Position numbers and translations under genes: made by a program
Notes under the pieces: generated by a model
Told to the model about the DNA's origin: nothing
The model's database searches: none
What the model saw: the letters and a program-made list of their open reading frames with translations, nothing else
In this document: positions 1-5,449 of the stretch, in pieces
Layout of the letters: each line of letters opens with the position of its first letter
Position numbering within the stretch: the first letter of the stretch is position 1
Assembly (NCBI GenBank): GCA_031363085.1
Contig: JANLTU010000222.1
Span: 1-7,323 of the forward strand
Length of the DNA: 7,323 nt
Reading direction: 5' to 3'
Origin: UBA6921 sp031363085
GTDB lineage: Bacteria; Pseudomonadota; Gammaproteobacteria; SG8-11

Positions 1-16
1 GGCCGTCTGTTTCTGG

Positions 17-39
17 TGGGCGGGACGCCCGCGCTCCCA
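17..39 (-). repeat. REP-like palindrome, copy 1 of a GGGAGCGCGGGC family
   Basis: Read on the minus strand this begins TGGGAGCGCGGGC and continues G-TCCC-GCCC. On the plus strand GCGGG (20-24) and CCCGC (28-32) form a stem around ACG. The same 13-base head recurs on the plus strand at 1750-1762, followed by an almost identical tail, so this is a dispersed repeat and not a chance hairpin. It lies outside any gene and next to two other palindromic repeats. Whether it is a transposase-mobilised REP is inference. Confidence 0.6.
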
Positions 40-76
40 CAAAGATTTCCCCCTGTGTGCCCCATGCGGTCGTAGC

Positions 77-109
77 GGCGCGATTCATCGCGCCCTGCCT
101 GATGAATCG
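77..109. repeat. Palindromic repeat with two alternative hairpins (GATTCATC type)
   Basis: GGCGCGAT (77-84) pairs with ATCGCGCC (87-94) to make a tight hairpin. CGATTCATC (81-89) is also an exact reverse complement of GATGAATCG (101-109), giving a second 9-bp stem with an 11-base loop. The two stems share bases and cannot form together. The arrangement resembles extragenic palindromes of proteobacteria; the family assignment comes from pattern memory only. No gene overlaps it. Confidence 0.5.
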
Positions 110-127
110 GGTACCTACGCACCGCCC

Positions 128-176
128 GTAGAAGCGGCTTGAAGTCGCGATCATCGCGGGCTGCAAGCCGCTCCAC
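128..176. repeat. REP-type palindrome (AGCGGCTTG...CAAGCCGCT)
   Basis: AGCGGCTTG (133-141) is perfectly complementary to CAAGCCGCT (164-172). Inside, CGCGAT (146-151) pairs with ATCGCG (153-158), making a nested imperfect hairpin flanked by GTAGA and TCCAC. This matches the general form of REP elements of the GTAGGAGCGGCTTC...CGCGAT type common in gammaproteobacteria and some betaproteobacteria. Its right edge adjoins a run of eight A residues (177-184) and coincides with the point where the neighbouring sensor-gene remnant loses its homologous reading frame. Confidence 0.7.
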
Positions 177-324
177 AAAAAAAAGTGATGGGAATGCCGG
201 GCAGGGCGCGGCAGCAAAATACGGCGGCCGGTGCGTGCTCGATCAGCCGTTCGAGGCGTGCCTGCCACTGGGTTTCATCCGCGTTGCTGTTGCGCGCTGT
301 GGGCGTGCTCATGGGCCGGGTCAT
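151..324 (-). pseudogene. Truncated PAS-domain sensor (histidine kinase) gene, 5' stub
   Basis: A minus-strand frame opens at ATG 324 (or the in-frame ATG at 312), 5 bases after the stop of the response regulator. Counted from ATG 312, its product reads LERLIEHAPAAVFCCRALPG then IPITF (residues 20-44). That is the typical start of a PAS domain (LERLL.HAP..VY.C...G...TF.S.NV) in two-component sensors. After ITF the frame enters the AGCGGCTTG palindrome and ends at TGA 153-151, giving 53 residues from ATG 312 or 57 from ATG 324. The rest of the PAS core and any kinase domain are absent from the window. No clear Shine-Dalgarno is seen, so translation would be coupled to the upstream gene. The PAS assignment rests on a short stretch, so the exact family is uncertain. 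The truncation itself is clear if the assignment is right. Confidence 0.55.
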
Positions 325-329
325 GGTAG

Positions 330-707
330 TTACGCTGCGCCGGAGAGCAACGCTTGTTCGACCAGGTCCATCAGTTGCAGCGGCGAAAACGGCTTGCGCA
401 GGAATAAGTCTGCACCCAGCTCTAACGCGCGCTGCTCTTCGTTCACCTTGGCCGAGAGCACGATGATGCGCGGCCGGCGCGGCAGGGGGTGGGCGTTGAG
501 CTCTTCGAGCACGTCCAGCCCGGAGACGCGCGGCATCATGAGGTCGAGGATCAGCACCTGCGGTGCGTGTGTGCGCAACTGGTCGAGGGTCTCGCGCCCG
601 CCGCTGGCCTCGTGAATTTCGTAGTGTTCTTCGTCTTCGAGCGTGCTATGCACCAGCAACCGGATGCTGACTTCGTCGTCGGCAATCAGAATCTTGCTCT
701 TGTTCAT
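330..707 (-). CDS. Single-domain response regulator (receiver, CheY-like)
   Basis: This encodes a 125-residue phosphoacceptor receiver domain with no output domain. It carries the acidic cluster D10-D11 (ILIADDE), the phosphoacceptor D55 in LILDLMMP, the switch residue S85 in IVLSAK, and K105 in the LRKPF motif, so all the key residues are present. The start at 707 is preferred over an upstream in-frame ATG at 806 because AAGGAG sits 7 bases before it and the residues before MNKSKILI do not look like a receiver. Such proteins work by protein-protein contact or phosphorelay, usually in the cytoplasm, and are phosphorylated by a histidine kinase. The gene directly downstream (5-17 bases) looks like the broken remains of a PAS sensor, probably its partner. 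The regulator may therefore now be an orphan or answer to a kinase encoded elsewhere. The target is unknown. Confidence 0.93.
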   Translation of the reverse strand: MNKSKILIADDEVSIRLLVHSTLEDEEHYEIHEASGGRETLDQLRTHAPQVLILDLMMPRVSGLDVLEELNAHPLPRRPRIIVLSAKVNEEQRALELGADLFLRKPFSPLQLMDLVEQALLSGAA

Positions 708-947
708 GCGACAGCTCCTTCCAGATGTCACCTGCTCAAGCTTTGAAGCCACTGGCGCAACGGGCGCGTGTTGTCCCGGCGTCGTTTTAAATGCGACAAC
801 CTCCAAATATAATCAGCATAGTCGATCCCACCGAAAACGTTGCCTGTGCAGACAATTTTATTAGCTAAATAACTTGACCAAGCGGAGCGTGCGCGGGCGC
901 TTGCCGTGAGCCTCGGTGACCGGCGCGCAGGAGCACAGCCCGTGCCA
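708..947. other. Divergent intergenic region, no gene seen
   Basis: No convincing gene lies between the response regulator and the cytochrome promoter; the open frames here lack coding character or recognisable motifs. An AT-rich island at about 785-875 contrasts with the GC-rich surroundings and includes the palindrome TTAGCTAA (861-868). It probably carries the promoter of the minus-strand response regulator. No -35/-10 pair there is convincing enough to mark. Confidence 0.45.
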
Positions 948-976
948 TTGACGGGATGGACGCTGCCTTTTATAGT
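948..976 (+). promoter_or_regulatory. Sigma70-type promoter of the cytochrome c4 gene
   Basis: TTGACG (948-953) and TATAGT (971-976) are separated by 17 bases, a near-consensus -35/-10 pair at the ideal distance. Transcription would start near 983, leaving a leader of about 78 nucleotides before the ATG at 1061. No operator palindrome is evident beside it. Confidence 0.65.
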
Positions 977-1060
977 GTGCCGGCCTTGTTTTTTCGAGTC
1001 GTCTGGCGCAGAGAAGCGCAGACCATAATCACAGTTCCAACATGGGGTAGGGGGTTGGGT

Positions 1061-1684
1061 ATGAAAAAATCGATCAGTTTGGTGGTGGTATGCGCCAGCA
1101 TGGTGCTGGCGAGTGGCAGTGCCTGGGCCTTGAAGGGCAACGCAACGGCGGGCAAGGAAAAATCCGCTTTGTGTCATGGTTGTCATGGTGAAAAGGGCAT
1201 GAGCGTGGCGCCCAACTTTCCAAATCTCGCCGGGCAGTTTTCCGGCTACATCAAAAAACAAATTCGCGATTTCCAGGCCGGCAAGCGCAATGACGACACC
1301 ATGAGCGCGATGGCAGCCACGGTCACCGAAGCGCAGGATCTCGAAGACATCGCTGCGTATTTTATGAGCCAAAGCACCATGAAGGGCTCGACCGAGAAAG
1401 GCGCGAAGGCGGACAAGGGCAAGCATTTATTCATGGAAGGCAATCTGGAAAAAGGCGTCTACGGCTGCAAGAATTGCCACGGTGAAAACGGCAAGGGCAA
1501 GTCGGCTGAAAACCCCCTGTTTCCAGTGATCGCCGGGCAGAACAAAGAGTATCTGGTGAAGCAATTGACCGACCTTAAAGAAGGCCGCCGCACCAATGAT
1601 CCTGCCGGCATGATGGGCGACATCGCCAAGGGTTTGAGCGCGGAGGACATCGACAACGTGACGGATTATTTGTCCGGGCTGTAG
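1061..1684 (+). CDS. Diheme cytochrome c4, periplasmic
   Basis: The 207-residue product starts with a Sec signal peptide (KK at 2-3, hydrophobic stretch 5-18, probable cleavage after A23 in SAWA-LK). Two homologous cytochrome c halves follow. Heme motifs are CHGCH (38-42) and CKNCH (136-140). Each half carries the c4 signature P..AGQ...Y (54-63 and 155-164). Probable axial methionines are M81 or M84 and M184 or M185. Length and layout match cytochrome c4, which shuttles electrons between the bc1 complex and terminal oxidases, often cbb3-type, in the periplasm. The start at 1061 is chosen over the upstream in-frame ATG at 956 because it begins the signal peptide, lies downstream of the promoter, and follows a G-rich possible ribosome site (about 1044-1058). 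The gene is monocistronic, with its own promoter and a strong terminator. The partner oxidase is not in the window. Confidence 0.93.
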   Translation: MKKSISLVVVCASMVLASGSAWALKGNATAGKEKSALCHGCHGEKGMSVAPNFPNLAGQFSGYIKKQIRDFQAGKRNDDTMSAMAATVTEAQDLEDIAAYFMSQSTMKGSTEKGAKADKGKHLFMEGNLEKGVYGCKNCHGENGKGKSAENPLFPVIAGQNKEYLVKQLTDLKEGRRTNDPAGMMGDIAKGLSAEDIDNVTDYLSGL

Positions 1685-1706
1685 CTGCCCAGACCTGCAC
1701 GCTGTC

Positions 1707-1742
1707 AAATAACAACGCCCCATTTCCGGGGCGTTGTTATTT
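1707..1742 (+). terminator. Intrinsic terminator after cytochrome c4
   Basis: AAATAACAACGCCCC (1707-1721) and GGGGCGTTGTTATTT (1728-1742) form a perfect 15-bp stem with the six-base loop ATTTCC. It begins 23 bases after the cytochrome stop codon. The AT-rich base of the stem supplies the U-rich tract. Its symmetry means it could also act on transcripts from the opposite strand. Confidence 0.85.
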
Positions 1743-1749
1743 ACGGGGA

Positions 1750-1776
1750 TGGGAGCGCGGGCTTCCCCGCCCGCCA
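1750..1776 (+). repeat. REP-like palindrome, copy 2 of the GGGAGCGCGGGC family
   Basis: TGGGAGCGCGGGC is followed by TTCCCC and GCCCGC. GCGGGC (1757-1762) pairs with GCCCGC (1769-1774). The head is identical to the minus-strand repeat at 17-39. It sits between the two convergent terminators, a typical location for extragenic palindromes. Confidence 0.6.
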
Positions 1777-1777
1777 T

Positions 1778-1801
1778 AAAAAGAAAGCGGCCAGGGGCCG
1801 C
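1778..1801 (-). terminator. Intrinsic terminator of the argD-argF unit
   Basis: On the minus strand GCGGCC and GGCCGC form a 6-bp all-GC stem with loop CCT, followed directly by TTTCTTTTTAT. It lies about 53 bases beyond the argF stop codon. This is the standard form of a rho-independent terminator in the direction of argF. Confidence 0.8.
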
Positions 1802-1854
1802 CTCCAACAAAAAATTTCGCGTTGGTTGGTCTGGCAATAAGCTTCAAATAGCGG

Positions 1855-2769
1855 TTACGAACGCGCCAGCAGCAGCAGGAATTCCAGCAACGCTTTTTGT
1901 ACATGCAGCCGATTTTCCGCTTCTTCCCACACCACGCTGTGCGCGCCGTCGATGACTTCGGCGCTGACTTCTTCGCCACGGTGCGCCGGCAGGCAATGCA
2001 TGAACAGTGCATCGGCGCGCGCGCTGGCCATCACCGCGCTGTTCACTTGGTAATTGGCGAAGGCGTGCGCGCGCTGCGCCTGCTCTTGTTCCTGGCCCAT
2101 GCTGGCCCACACGTCGGTAACGACCAAGTCGGCGCCGTTGGCGGCTTGCAGCGGGTCACGCAGCAGGGTGCAGCGCGCACCGGCGGCGCGTAACACCTCG
2201 GCGTTGGGGTCGTAACCTTGCGGGCAGGCGATGCGCAGGTGGAAGTCAAACTGGCGCGCGGCGTCGATGTAGGAGTTGCACATGTTGTTGCCGTCGCCGA
2301 TCCAGGCGACGATCTTGCCGCGCACGCTGCCGCGCTGTTCGATGAAGGTTTGCATGTCGGCCAGCAACTGACAGGGATGATGCAAGTCGGTCAGCGCGTT
2401 GATCACCGGTACTTGCGAGTGCGCGGCGAAGGTTTCGATTTTTTCGTGCTCGTAGGTGCGGATCATGATCACGTCGACCATGCGCGACAGCACGCGTGCG
2501 GTGTCTTCGATGGGTTCGCCGCGCCCCAGTTGGGTGTCGCGCGGCGACAGGAAAATTGCATGCCCGCCGAACTGCGCCATCGCCGCCTCGAACGACACGC
2601 GCGTGCGCGTCGAGGATTTTTCGAACACCATGCCGAGCACTTTGTGTTGCAGCGGCGCGTAGATTTCACCGCGCCGTTGCAGCGCCTTGAGTTCGACGGC
2701 GCGCTGCATCAGATGCTGCAATTGCGCCGGAGTAAAATCGAGCAGGGTAAGAAAATGCCGCACGGCCAT
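1855..2769 (-). CDS. argF: Ornithine carbamoyltransferase
   Basis: This 304-residue cytoplasmic enzyme makes citrulline and phosphate from ornithine and carbamoyl phosphate in arginine synthesis. The carbamoyl-phosphate loop SSTRTR is at 52-57, HPCQ at 131-134, the ornithine-side loop DVWASMGQE at 219-227, and the HCLP active-site cysteine motif at 258-261. Length is normal for the family and all signature residues are present. The gene begins 18 bases after the argD stop and has no strong Shine-Dalgarno of its own, so translation is probably coupled to argD. A terminator follows at 1778-1801. The anabolic role is inferred from the link with argD. A catabolic OTC would normally sit with arcA or arcC, and neither is present here. 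Confidence 0.97.
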   Translation of the reverse strand: MAVRHFLTLLDFTPAQLQHLMQRAVELKALQRRGEIYAPLQHKVLGMVFEKSSTRTRVSFEAAMAQFGGHAIFLSPRDTQLGRGEPIEDTARVLSRMVDVIMIRTYEHEKIETFAAHSQVPVINALTDLHHPCQLLADMQTFIEQRGSVRGKIVAWIGDGNNMCNSYIDAARQFDFHLRIACPQGYDPNAEVLRAAGARCTLLRDPLQAANGADLVVTDVWASMGQEQEQAQRAHAFANYQVNSAVMASARADALFMHCLPAHRGEEVSAEVIDGAHSVVWEEAENRLHVQKALLEFLLLLARS

Positions 2770-2787
2770 GGCGCAACTGCTCTGTGA

Positions 2788-3966
2788 CTAGTGCGAGGAA
2801 GCAAATTCGCCAACGAGCTGGCTGACGCCGTCGACGATTTGGTCGGCTTCCGCGTCGCTGATGATCAGCGGCGGCAGCAGGCGGATGACTTTTTCATGCG
2901 TGACATTGATCAGCAGACCGCGTTCCAGCGCCACCGCTGTGAGCGTGCGGCAGTCGCGCGTCAGTTCGATGCCGATCATCAACCCCTTGACACGAATTTC
3001 TTTGACGCCCGGCAGGCCCGCCAGTTTTTTCGTGAAGCCTTGCAGCATGCGCACGCCCAGTGCGGCGGCACGTGTTGACAATTTTTGTTCGTGCAGCGTT
3101 TTGATGGTGGCCAGCGCCGCAGCGCAGGCGAGCGGATTGCCGCCGAAGGTGGAGCCGTGGTTGCCGGCTTGCAGCACGTGCGCGGCCGCGCCGCGCGCCA
3201 GGCACGCACCGATGGGCACGCCGTTGGCCAGACCTTTGGCGACGCTCAGCACGTCGGGCTTCAGGTCATGATGTTGAAACGCGAACCAGCGGCCGGTGCG
3301 GCCCATGCCGGTTTGAATTTCGTCGAGCATCAGCAGCCACTGGTGGCGGTCGCACAGCGCGCGCAGGCCGGGCAGATAAGGGTCGGGCGGAATGTTGATG
3401 CCGCCTTCACCTTGCACCGGCTCGACCAGCACGGCGACCACGTCGTGATTGTTTTTGGCAACGATTTCCAGCGCAGCCAGATCGCCATAGGGCACGCGCA
3501 CAAAACCGGCCACCAGCGGCTCGAAGCCGGCTTGCACTTTGCGATTGCCGGTAGCCGTGAGCGTGGCCAGCGTGCGGCCGTGAAAGCTGCCTTCCATGAC
3601 GATGATGGTGGGATGGGCGAGGTCTTTTTTATGGCCGTACATGCGCGCGATCTTGATGGCGCACTCGACCGCTTCGGCGCCGGAATTACCGAAGAAGACG
3701 TTGTCCATGCCGGTGATTTCCGTCAGCGTGTCGGCCAGTTCTTGCTGGCGCGCAACGCCATACCAGTTTGAGGTATGAATCAGTTGCTGCGCTTGTTTGC
3801 ACAAGGCTTCGGTGACCGCCGGGTGGGCATGGCCCAAGCCGCACACGGCGACGCCGCTGAAGGCGTCCAGATATTTTTTTCCGTTGGTGTCCCACAGCCA
3901 AGCGCCTTCGCCGCGCGCGAAGGTTACGGGTAAACGGGCGTAGGTCGACATTAATGTGTCAGTCAT
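2788..3966 (-). CDS. argD: Acetylornithine aminotransferase
   Basis: This 392-residue class III PLP-dependent aminotransferase converts N-acetylglutamate semialdehyde and glutamate to N-acetylornithine and 2-oxoglutarate; ArgD proteins can also serve lysine synthesis. Visible motifs are GNSGAEAVE (93-101, phosphate-binding region), FHGRT (128-132), the cofactor aspartate D215 in LMLDEIQTGMGRTG, and the Schiff-base lysine K244 in SVAKGLANG. Length is typical. The start at 3966 is the first in-frame ATG. M6 (3951) is a possible alternative, since neither has a clear Shine-Dalgarno. It is followed 18 bases later by argF, a common arginine pairing. The start codon lies only 12 bases after the U-tract of an intrinsic terminator, so expression probably depends on attenuation or readthrough. 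Confidence 0.96.
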   Translation of the reverse strand: MTDTLMSTYARLPVTFARGEGAWLWDTNGKKYLDAFSGVAVCGLGHAHPAVTEALCKQAQQLIHTSNWYGVARQQELADTLTEITGMDNVFFGNSGAEAVECAIKIARMYGHKKDLAHPTIIVMEGSFHGRTLATLTATGNRKVQAGFEPLVAGFVRVPYGDLAALEIVAKNNHDVVAVLVEPVQGEGGINIPPDPYLPGLRALCDRHQWLLMLDEIQTGMGRTGRWFAFQHHDLKPDVLSVAKGLANGVPIGACLARGAAAHVLQAGNHGSTFGGNPLACAAALATIKTLHEQKLSTRAAALGVRMLQGFTKKLAGLPGVKEIRVKGLMIGIELTRDCRTLTAVALERGLLINVTHEKVIRLLPPLIISDAEADQIVDGVSQLVGEFASSH

Positions 3967-3978
3967 TTTTCAAAACCC

Positions 3979-4015
3979 AAAAAATAAAATGGCGGTCTCA
4001 CGGCCAGACCGCCAT
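3979..4015 (-). terminator. Intrinsic terminator / possible attenuator in the argD leader
   Basis: ATGGCGGTCT (3989-3998) and AGACCGCCAT (4006-4015) form a perfect 10-bp stem with a 7-base loop. On the minus strand it is followed by TTTTATTTTTT, a strong terminator signature. It would end the transcript of the membrane-protein unit upstream. It also lies between the only good promoter found for argD (4039-4067) and the argD ATG at 3966, so it could act as an attenuator. A five-codon frame (M-A-V-W-P-stop) starts inside the 5' arm of the stem on the transcript; its importance is unknown. Confidence 0.8.
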
Positions 4016-4038
4016 GTTGGTTTTCTTTGCGAGCAGTA

Positions 4039-4067
4039 AATATATCGGGTAACGGCCGGGGGTGCAA
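4039..4067 (-). promoter_or_regulatory. argD: Probable argDF promoter
   Basis: On the minus strand TTGCAC (-35, 4067-4062) and TATATT (-10, 4044-4039) are separated by exactly 17 bases. Transcription would start near 4032, giving a leader of about 66 nucleotides that contains the terminator hairpin at 3979-4015. Assignment is by consensus match only. Confidence 0.5.
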
Positions 4068-4083
4068 TTCTTGTGCGGGGAGT

Positions 4084-4111
4084 ACAACCCGGCCGCAGCG
4101 GACCGGGTTGT
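4084..4111 (-). other. Stem-loop just after the PuuD-like gene
   Basis: ACAACCCGG (4084-4092) pairs perfectly with CCGGGTTGT (4103-4111), and an inner CCG/CGG pairing shortens the loop. It begins about 10 bases past the stop codon at 4121-4123. No T-run follows it on the minus strand, so it may be a 3'-end stabilising or weak termination structure and not a complete intrinsic terminator. Confidence 0.5.
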
Positions 4112-4120
4112 GGTGGTGCT

Positions 4121-4627
4121 TTAGAACGGCAGACCGTGGGACGCGCTGCCCATGAACATCAACATCGGAATCGACAGCATGGTGTTGATGCGCGAGGCCA
4201 GAAACGCAACTTTGCGGGCCGTGGCTTTTTCTGCATCGGTGGCGGTGACGATACCGAGAATTTTCTTTTGATTGGGCCAGATCAAGCCCCACACATTAAA
4301 CAGCATGATGGTGCCCAGCCAAGCGCCCATGCCGATGTAAGCGTCCTGACCTTGCAGCATAAAAGCGCTCGCGAACTTATGCGCACCCATCAGATAGAAC
4401 GCACCCGAGAACCACGTCACCAGCGACGCCCAGCGGAACCATAACAGGGCACGTGGTGCCACGTATTTGCTGATTGCCGCCGGACCCGGGCCGCCTTTTT
4501 CTTTGTCGGCGGTGCCTTCAGCAACTGCCGGCCCCTGCACAAAGTTGAAGTAATACAGCAAGCCGATCCAGGTGATGCCGGCCATAAAATGCACCCAGCG
4601 TTCAAATGCAAACAGTGAAAAATCCAT
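4121..4627 (-). CDS. Four-helix membrane protein, urate-oxidase-N / PuuD-like
   Basis: The 168-residue product resembles the membrane domain annotated as urate hydroxylase PuuD (Urate_ox_N family) in many proteobacteria. Four hydrophobic segments are visible, at about 12-32 (with H13 and ITWIGLLYYFNF), 60-81, 97-117 (NVWGLIWPNQ at its end) and 147-162, with a polar loop at 33-58. The start is set by an AGAGGA ribosome site about 7 bases upstream. The C-terminal cytochrome c domain found in longer PuuD proteins is missing, and no purine-degradation gene lies nearby. Urate hydroxylation is therefore doubtful, and a respiratory or redox membrane role is an equally open inference. It follows a 31-codon gene by 52 bases, probably on the same transcript, and ends before a stem-loop and a strong terminator. 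Family recognition is fairly sure; function is not. Confidence 0.82.
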   Translation of the reverse strand: MDFSLFAFERWVHFMAGITWIGLLYYFNFVQGPAVAEGTADKEKGGPGPAAISKYVAPRALLWFRWASLVTWFSGAFYLMGAHKFASAFMLQGQDAYIGMGAWLGTIMLFNVWGLIWPNQKKILGIVTATDAEKATARKVAFLASRINTMLSIPMLMFMGSASHGLPF

Positions 4628-4679
4628 CGTGATGTCCTCTTAAAAAAGTGAGTGCGGCGAAACGGCGTGGCGCGACGTG

Positions 4680-4775
4680 TTAGGCTCCTGCCAACATTTT
4701 AACAACCATGCCAAGTACGATAGCCAGCACAAAACCGGCGATAATGGTTCCAGAGATGGAAGCGAGCGGGTTCAT
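4680..4775 (-). CDS. Small single-pass membrane protein, 31 residues
   Basis: ATG at 4775 is preceded by GAGGA with about 7 bases spacing, and the frame runs 31 codons to TAA at 4682-4680. The peptide begins MNPLASISG, then has one uninterrupted hydrophobic helix (about residues 10-24), followed by a lysine at 26 and a short MLAGA tail. This makes a clear single transmembrane span. It is the first gene after a consensus -10 promoter and lies 52 bases upstream of the PuuD-like membrane protein in the same direction. A structural or assembly partner of that protein is a reasonable inference. The product's own family is not recognised. It is easily missed by gene callers because of its length. 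Confidence 0.7.
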   Translation of the reverse strand: MNPLASISGTIIAGFVLAIVLGMVVKMLAGA

Positions 4776-4826
4776 GATTTTTTCCTCGGAAGTGAATACG
4801 GCGAAAGCCAAGCAAAAAGCTGGGCC

Positions 4827-4854
4827 ATTATAAGAGCGTCGGTGATTTATGCAA
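4827..4854 (-). promoter_or_regulatory. Promoter of the small-peptide/PuuD-like unit
   Basis: On the minus strand TTGCAT (4854-4849) and a perfect TATAAT (4832-4827) are separated by 16 bases. Transcription would start near 4820, giving a leader of about 45 nucleotides before the ATG at 4775. Confidence 0.65.
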
Positions 4855-4890
4855 GATTGCTGAAAGCAATAGAATCAAGGCTAAAACCCG

Positions 4891-4918
4891 TTGATGCACG
4901 AGGAAATGGGCGCATAAA
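4891..4918 (+). promoter_or_regulatory. Weak candidate promoter of the GNAT gene
   Basis: TTGATG (4891-4896) and CATAAA (4913-4918) are separated by 16 bases, 24 bases before the ATG at 4943. The -10 match is only moderate. It is included because the gene is divergent from its neighbour and needs its own promoter. Confidence 0.3.
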
Positions 4919-4942
4919 ACGCGCGATGACGAGGCGGCGACA

Positions 4943-5419
4943 ATGACCGACATGCTGGTAAAACTCTACACTCTCCCCGCGCTTGCGCCGCTGCTCAAAC
5001 AGCAGCGTGATCAAGGCGTCGAAATCCGCCGCGCGCTGGTGCCGGAACGCCATCTGCTGGTCGCGTGGGTGCAGCAGCGTTGGGGTGCCGCCTGGGCGAG
5101 CGAATGCGACACCGCCTTGGTGCGCCAGCCGGTGAGTTGCTTCGTGGCGACTGAAGCGGAGCAGCCGCTCGGTTTTTCGTGCCATGAGTCGACATTTAAA
5201 AATTTCTTCGGTCCGTTCGGCGTGGACCCGGCCCAGCAAGGCCGGGGCATCGGTGCGGCGCTGCTGTTGACGACTCTGCACGACATGGCCGCGCAAGGTT
5301 ATGCCTACGCCATCATCGGCGGCGCTGGACCGGGCGATTTTTTCACCCGCGTGGCGGGCGCGGTGCCCATCGCGGATTCCACGCCGGGGATGTATCGCGG
5401 TTTGTTGCGCGCGCGTTAA
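4943..5419 (+). CDS. GNAT-family N-acetyltransferase
   Basis: This 158-residue protein has the GNAT acetyl-CoA site: the strand FGPFGVDPAQQGRGIGAALL (89-108), with the pyrophosphate-binding QGRGIG loop at 99-104, leads into a helix (TTLHDMAAQGY). The later strand YAIIGGAGPGDFF (117-129) resembles the V/IGGAGP-type segment of this fold. A GAGG sequence 8 bases upstream supports the start at 4943. Met4 is a possible alternative. The N-terminal 60 residues, where the acceptor substrate would bind, show nothing diagnostic, so the substrate (amino acid, amine, peptide or protein) cannot be named. The gene is divergent from the membrane-protein unit and converges on the hicA remnant. A small hairpin (5419-5424 with 5431-5436) overlaps the stop codon. 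Confidence 0.88.
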   Translation: MTDMLVKLYTLPALAPLLKQQRDQGVEIRRALVPERHLLVAWVQQRWGAAWASECDTALVRQPVSCFVATEAEQPLGFSCHESTFKNFFGPFGVDPAQQGRGIGAALLLTTLHDMAAQGYAYAIIGGAGPGDFFTRVAGAVPIADSTPGMYRGLLRAR

Positions 5420-5449
5420 TCACCATCCAGGGTGATCTTGAGCAGGCGC

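Noticed and set aside
1..180. Possible CRISPR-like array from the clustered short repeats
   Set aside because: The repeats are different palindromes, not regularly spaced identical units, and no cas gene is near.
808..813. TATAAT on the plus strand in the 708-1060 gap
   Set aside because: The matching -35 (TTTTAA at 785-790) is poor, and the 948-976 promoter is better placed for the cytochrome gene.
728..1426. Long minus-strand frame opposite the start of the cytochrome gene
   Set aside because: It overlaps the clear cytochrome c4 coding region and shows no protein-family features; it is a shadow of GC-rich codon use.
2218..2787. Plus-strand frame of 189 codons antisense to argF
   Set aside because: It is the complement of a well-identified argF, with His/Val/Asp-rich composition typical of antisense shadows.
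3085..3771. Plus-strand frame of 228 codons antisense to argD
   Set aside because: It is an antisense shadow of argD; no ribosome site or domain supports it.
4121..4775. Purine catabolism operon suggested by the PuuD-like protein
   Set aside because: No other purine-degradation gene is in the window, and the catalytic cytochrome domain is missing.
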